A stretch of DNA of 8,135 nucleotides from Bacillota bacterium (GTDB taxonomy: Bacteria > Bacillota > Dethiobacteria > Dethiobacterales > Dethiobacteraceae). Below are positions 6,631-8,135 of this stretch, one piece after another. The translations under genes were made by a program, and so were the position numbers. A model generated the notes under the pieces. It was not told the DNA's origin, searched no databases, and saw only the letters and a list, made by a program, of their open reading frames with translations. Positions within the stretch are counted from its first letter, which is position 1. Each line of letters opens with the position of its first letter. Where the stretch lies: positions 1 through 8,135 of the forward strand of contig QLUI01000068.1 of NCBI GenBank assembly GCA_018725345.1, written 5' to 3'.

Positions 6631-6658
6631 ACTTTATCACTCCCCCCCCCGGTGTCAA
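6631..6658 (-). promoter_or_regulatory. Promoter of the secreted-protein gene with poly-G spacer
   Basis: The minus strand has TTGACA (6658-6653), a 16-base spacer and TAAAGT (6636-6631), about 100 bases upstream of the ATG at 6527. The -35 is perfect and the -10 matches 4 of 6. Nine consecutive G (6650-6642) make up most of the spacer, so slippage would directly change the -35/-10 distance. The leader down to 6528 also contains a G7 run (6595-6589). No known riboswitch fold was recognised in it. Confidence 0.6.
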
Positions 6659-6701
6659 CCCTTTTTTTGTTAAATTTTGGTTAATTTTCCTGACGAAAAC
6701 G

Positions 6702-6728
6702 TCAGCCCTGCAAAACGAGCTGGGCTGA
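6702..6728 (-). terminator. Possible terminator after the cysK remnant
   Basis: TCAGCCC (6702-6708) and GGGCTGA (6722-6728) are perfectly complementary with a 13-base loop. On the minus strand they are followed by CGTTTTCG, which is itself part of a second small hairpin (CTGACG/CGTCAG, 6690-6705). The position, about 35 bases after the cysK stop, fits a native terminator. The U-tract is short. Confidence 0.4.
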
Positions 6729-6761
6729 GGCGGGAAGCGAGCTGAATTCAAGTTTAATAGC

Positions 6762-6986
6762 TTAGGGAAGATCCTGATAAAGAACGGTGCTTAAATAGCG
6801 CTCGCCAGTATCGGGCAGAACTACAACAATATTTTTCCCCTTATTTTCAGGGCGTCTGCCAATTTCGGCGGCGGCGAAAGCGGCGGCACCAGAAGAGATT
6901 CCCACCAGCAGTCCCTCGCTTTTTGCCAAAGCACGCGCCGTCTCCATGGCATCTTCATTTTTTACCAGGAAGACTTCATCAATCAC
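6762..6986 (-). pseudogene. cysK: Cysteine synthase (O-acetylserine sulfhydrylase), 3' fragment only
   Basis: The frame reads VIDEVFLVKNEDAMETARAL, then EGLLVGISSGAAAFAAAEI and GKNIVVVLPDTGERYLSTVL, ending YQDLP. This is the ordinary C-terminus of CysK, including the GISSGAA and LPDTGERYLST signatures of fold-type II PLP enzymes. Only about 74 of some 310 residues remain: the PLP-binding lysine and the substrate loop are absent. An in-frame TAA lies two codons upstream of the first homologous residue, and the GTG there has no SD, so this is a truncated relic and not a short gene. The break falls next to GGTGTCCCC and a tandem repeat, which suggests a recombination or mobile-element event removed the 5' part. 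Confidence 0.85.
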
Positions 6987-6992
6987 GCTTTA

Positions 6993-7020
6993 TGGTGTCC
7001 CCGTAATTCGTGTAATTCGT
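6993..7020 (+). repeat. GGTGTCCCC plus tandem GTAATTCGT repeat at the cysK break
   Basis: GGTGTCCCC (about 6994-7002) is followed directly by two perfect tandem copies of GTAATTCGT (7003-7011, 7012-7020) and a decayed third (GGTAATCCC). I recall similar GGTGTCCCCGTAATTC strings near REP/Y1-type transposase genes in several anaerobes, so this may be the scar of such an element. The link to that family is memory, not something the window proves. Confidence 0.4.
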
Positions 7021-7044
7021 GGTAATCCCGTACTCCTTGATTTT

Positions 7045-7374
7045 TTATTTGCGAAATGCAGGATGGATTTGAATCACGTAATAAAGAACCCCTATCAAAA
7101 ACACCATTAGGCCTCCAACTCCGGCAATTCCCATCGGATATCCGTGCAGTGCCAGGTCAAGTAAAATATTAGGCCCTTGAACAATCTCGAAATATACGCC
7201 CAGAAAACTACACAACATAACAAAAGCAAACGTTATTGCAGGCTTAAATTGTTTTATTTTTTTTGAAAATAAATATTCTGCAATTTTAGGCATTACTTTT
7301 TTTAATAAAAGTGCCCCTGCCGTTGCGCCTATAAGAGCATTAAAAAGAATTGCTGTTATATCTGCCCATTCCAT
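7045..7374 (-). CDS. Small hypothetical membrane protein
   Basis: Protein of 109 residues from ATG 7374; a GTG at 7386 would add four residues but sits only two bases after the AAAGGG stretch, too close to serve as its SD. Three membrane helices are predicted by eye at about 6-26 (ITAILFNALIGATAGALLL), 45-65 (AITFAFVMLCSFLGVYFEIV) and 82-103 (GIAGVGGLMVFLIGVLYYVI). A basic linker (KKIKQFK) lies between the first two, and a short C-terminal tail ends HPAFRK. I do not recognise a family and see no catalytic motif. It could be an inner-membrane accessory or a holin-sized protein, but nothing nearby supports a specific role. Its frame is intact, although it lies between two pseudogenes (cysK and M48). 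Confidence 0.65.
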   Translation of the reverse strand: MEWADITAILFNALIGATAGALLLKKVMPKIAEYLFSKKIKQFKPAITFAFVMLCSFLGVYFEIVQGPNILLDLALHGYPMGIAGVGGLMVFLIGVLYYVIQIHPAFRK

Positions 7375-7398
7375 ATTACATAACACTACCCTTTCTAT

Positions 7399-7422
7399 TT
7401 TATAGCCTTATTTGTAGCCTTA
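7399..7422 (+). repeat. Two tandem 12-base repeats beside the CRISPR-like repeat
   Basis: TTTATAGCCTTA (7399-7410) is followed at once by TTTGTAGCCTTA (7411-7422), differing at one base. It occupies the place where a spacer would lie after the CRISPR-like repeat on the minus strand, but is itself repetitive and unlike a typical spacer. Origin unknown. Confidence 0.5.
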
Positions 7423-7431
7423 GATCTCCTC

Positions 7432-7463
7432 GTTTGAATCCACACCCCCGCAAGGAGGGCGAC
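7432..7463 (-). CRISPR. Solitary type I-C-like CRISPR repeat (degenerate)
   Basis: The 32 bases read on minus begin GTCGCCCTCC, continue TTGCGGGGGT and end GTGGATTCAAAC. The length, the GTCGC 5' end, the C-rich/G-rich central arms and the GTGGATT-AAAC 3' end match the type I-C repeat pattern (GTCGC...GCGTGGATTGAAAC). Two positions in the usually invariant 3' part differ (GCGTGG to GTGTGG, TTGAAAC to TTCAAAC). No second copy lies one spacer length away on either side, and no cas gene is in the window. It is an orphan repeat or the end-repeat of a collapsed array. It coincides with the place where homology of the M48 pseudogene ends. Confidence 0.55.
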
Positions 7464-7833
7464 GCCCCAGTTATCCCTGGTCGGAGTACTGACAATAAAT
7501 TTCCCCTTGTATAGCTTTACAACTGTCTTTACTAAGCTCTCATCAATCGCTGATTTGGAGCGTGTAGTTTCTACCCAGATACATAAACGACTCGCCGTTG
7601 ACAAGCTCACGGTTTATCGGTCTGTGCTCCACAAGCCTGAAGTCTGCAAGCTGCTGTACGATCCAACCAGCGCGGCTTTTGACCTTCTCAACAATCTTCC
7701 CTTCAGGTATATCCAAAGGGACAATCGCTGTAACAATATCAGGAGGTTCCACGCAGATTTCCATTGTACTGCGTTTACGGTAAACCACACTAAAATTGAT
7801 TGTTCTTGTGCCGTATTAAAACGACAACTCTAT
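7464..7833 (-). pseudogene. M48/YgjP-like (DUF45) metallopeptidase, start lost, stop, frameshift and truncation
   Basis: The minus strand reads GTRTINFSVVYRKRSTMEIC, VEPPDIVTAIVPLDIPEGKI, VKSRAGWIVQQLADF and SFMYLGRNYTLQI, typical of the N-terminal half of YgjP/SprT-like zinc peptidases that often sit just after hsdR. Four lesions are visible. The expected ATG is ATA at 7833-7831, 8 bases after GGAG (7842-7845) in the end of hsdR. The fifth codon after it is TAA (7818-7816). A one-base shift near 7545-7560 moves the frame to IDESLVKTVVKLYKGKFIVS. Homology ends at STPTRD (about 7473), just before the CRISPR-like repeat. The zinc-binding HExxH/H half is therefore missing. Open stretches of 81 and 71 residues remain but should not be taken as genes. 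Confidence 0.75.
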
Positions 7834-7838
7834 TGCTA

Positions 7839-8135
7839 TCACTCCTGGTCAATAACGGCATAATGTTTCTTTGCAAGTTGCAATAAGGGCTGAACAAGCT
7901 TTTTGCGCACTTCGAGTTTAATCTGCCTAAAATATTTCGTCGTCAGCAGCATGTAAATAGACTGTTCAACTGCTGCAGTTTTTGTTGTATTGGTTGCCCA
8001 ATCAATTACATAGTTTTTCTGTACAATCTCGGCAACATTCTTTGCTATGTCCTTTGCCAAATCAATTATATCCTGGCTAATGTATTCTGCATGTTGAATC
8101 CAGCTTAAACTGTCACTAAATCGGGTGTGCACCAC
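7839..8135 (-). CDS. hsdR: Type I restriction enzyme R subunit, C-terminal end (partial at window edge)
   Basis: About 98 residues remain in frame to the right edge, ending at TGA 7841-7839. The visible part reads SWIQHAEYISQDIIDLAKDI, AKNVAEIVQKNYVIDWATNT, then AVEQSIYMLLTTKYFRQIKL and RKKLVQPLLQLAKKHY. The helical pattern with xxIDWxxN and a following ML..KY..IK.EVRKKL segment resembles the C-terminal helical domain of some HsdR subunits (DUF3387-type), which docks onto the modification core; the nuclease and helicase motors would lie upstream, outside the window. A YgjP-like M48 gene directly after it, with its SD inside this gene's end, is a known hsdR neighbourhood and supports the call. 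Whether the full gene is intact cannot be told. The GTG at the edge is not a true start. Confidence 0.65.
   Translation of the reverse strand: MVHTRFSDSLSWIQHAEYISQDIIDLAKDIAKNVAEIVQKNYVIDWATNTTKTAAVEQSIYMLLTTKYFRQIKLEVRKKLVQPLLQLAKKHYAVIDQE

Noticed and set aside
7395..7610. A 71-residue protein
   Set aside because: Its first half is the frame-shifted continuation of the M48 pseudogene, and its second half is translation of the CRISPR-like repeat and tandem repeats.
7507..7863. Plus-strand open frame of 118 codons
   Set aside because: It is antisense to the M48 pseudogene and the end of hsdR, where the minus-strand sequence is clearly the homologous one.

Overview
The window looks like a chromosomal accessory region of a Gram-positive, spore-former-type Clostridia bacterium (Peptococcaceae/Pelotomaculum-like at a guess). 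The grounds are strong AGGAGG-type ribosome binding sites, TTG and GTG starts, a DUF3006 gene next to a ComEC-type hydrolase, and a type I-C-like CRISPR repeat. This is inferred from style; no taxonomic marker gene is present. Every supported gene reads on the minus strand, and about half of the recognisable genes are broken.

Layout from left to right. Positions 1-606 hold a DDE-type transposase with two in-frame stops, cut by the window edge. Its start overlaps (GTGA) the stop of an intact DUF4338/DruA-like gene at 603-1502. Positions 1536-1857 are non-coding: they hold a hairpin resembling the right end of an IS200/IS605 (TnpB-type) element and a strong terminator. Positions 1858-3881 hold an intact two-gene ABC-2 exporter operon (ATPase, then permease). 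Positions 3931-4785 hold two adjacent pseudogenes, a MBL-fold hydrolase with a ComEA-like HhH tail followed by DUF3006, both broken mostly by one-base indels. A small membrane-anchored unknown (4776-5228) abuts the truncated hydrolase. Positions 5535-6527 encode a secreted 330-residue protein with an RHxxW-type motif, driven by a plausible promoter whose -35/-10 spacer is largely a run of nine G. Then come a 3' fragment of cysK (6762-6986), a small three-helix membrane protein (7045-7374), a lone type I-C-like CRISPR repeat (7432-7463), a multiply broken M48/YgjP-like metallopeptidase gene (about 7464-7833) and the 3' end of a type I restriction hsdR gene that leaves the window on the right.

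How the parts relate. Only three groups look like working units: the ABC exporter operon, the secreted 330-residue protein with its promoter, and (as far as visible) the hsdR tail. The hsdR-M48 pair is a known type I restriction neighbourhood, and the CRISPR repeat lies at the point where M48 homology stops, which suggests collapse of a former defence locus. The DUF4338-transposase pair is best read as an insertion sequence with an accessory gene, with the transposase dead and the DUF4338 gene still open. No complete new system is visible. The items most worth following are the DUF4338/transposase coupling, the orphan CRISPR repeat, the secreted RHxxW protein, and its poly-G promoter.
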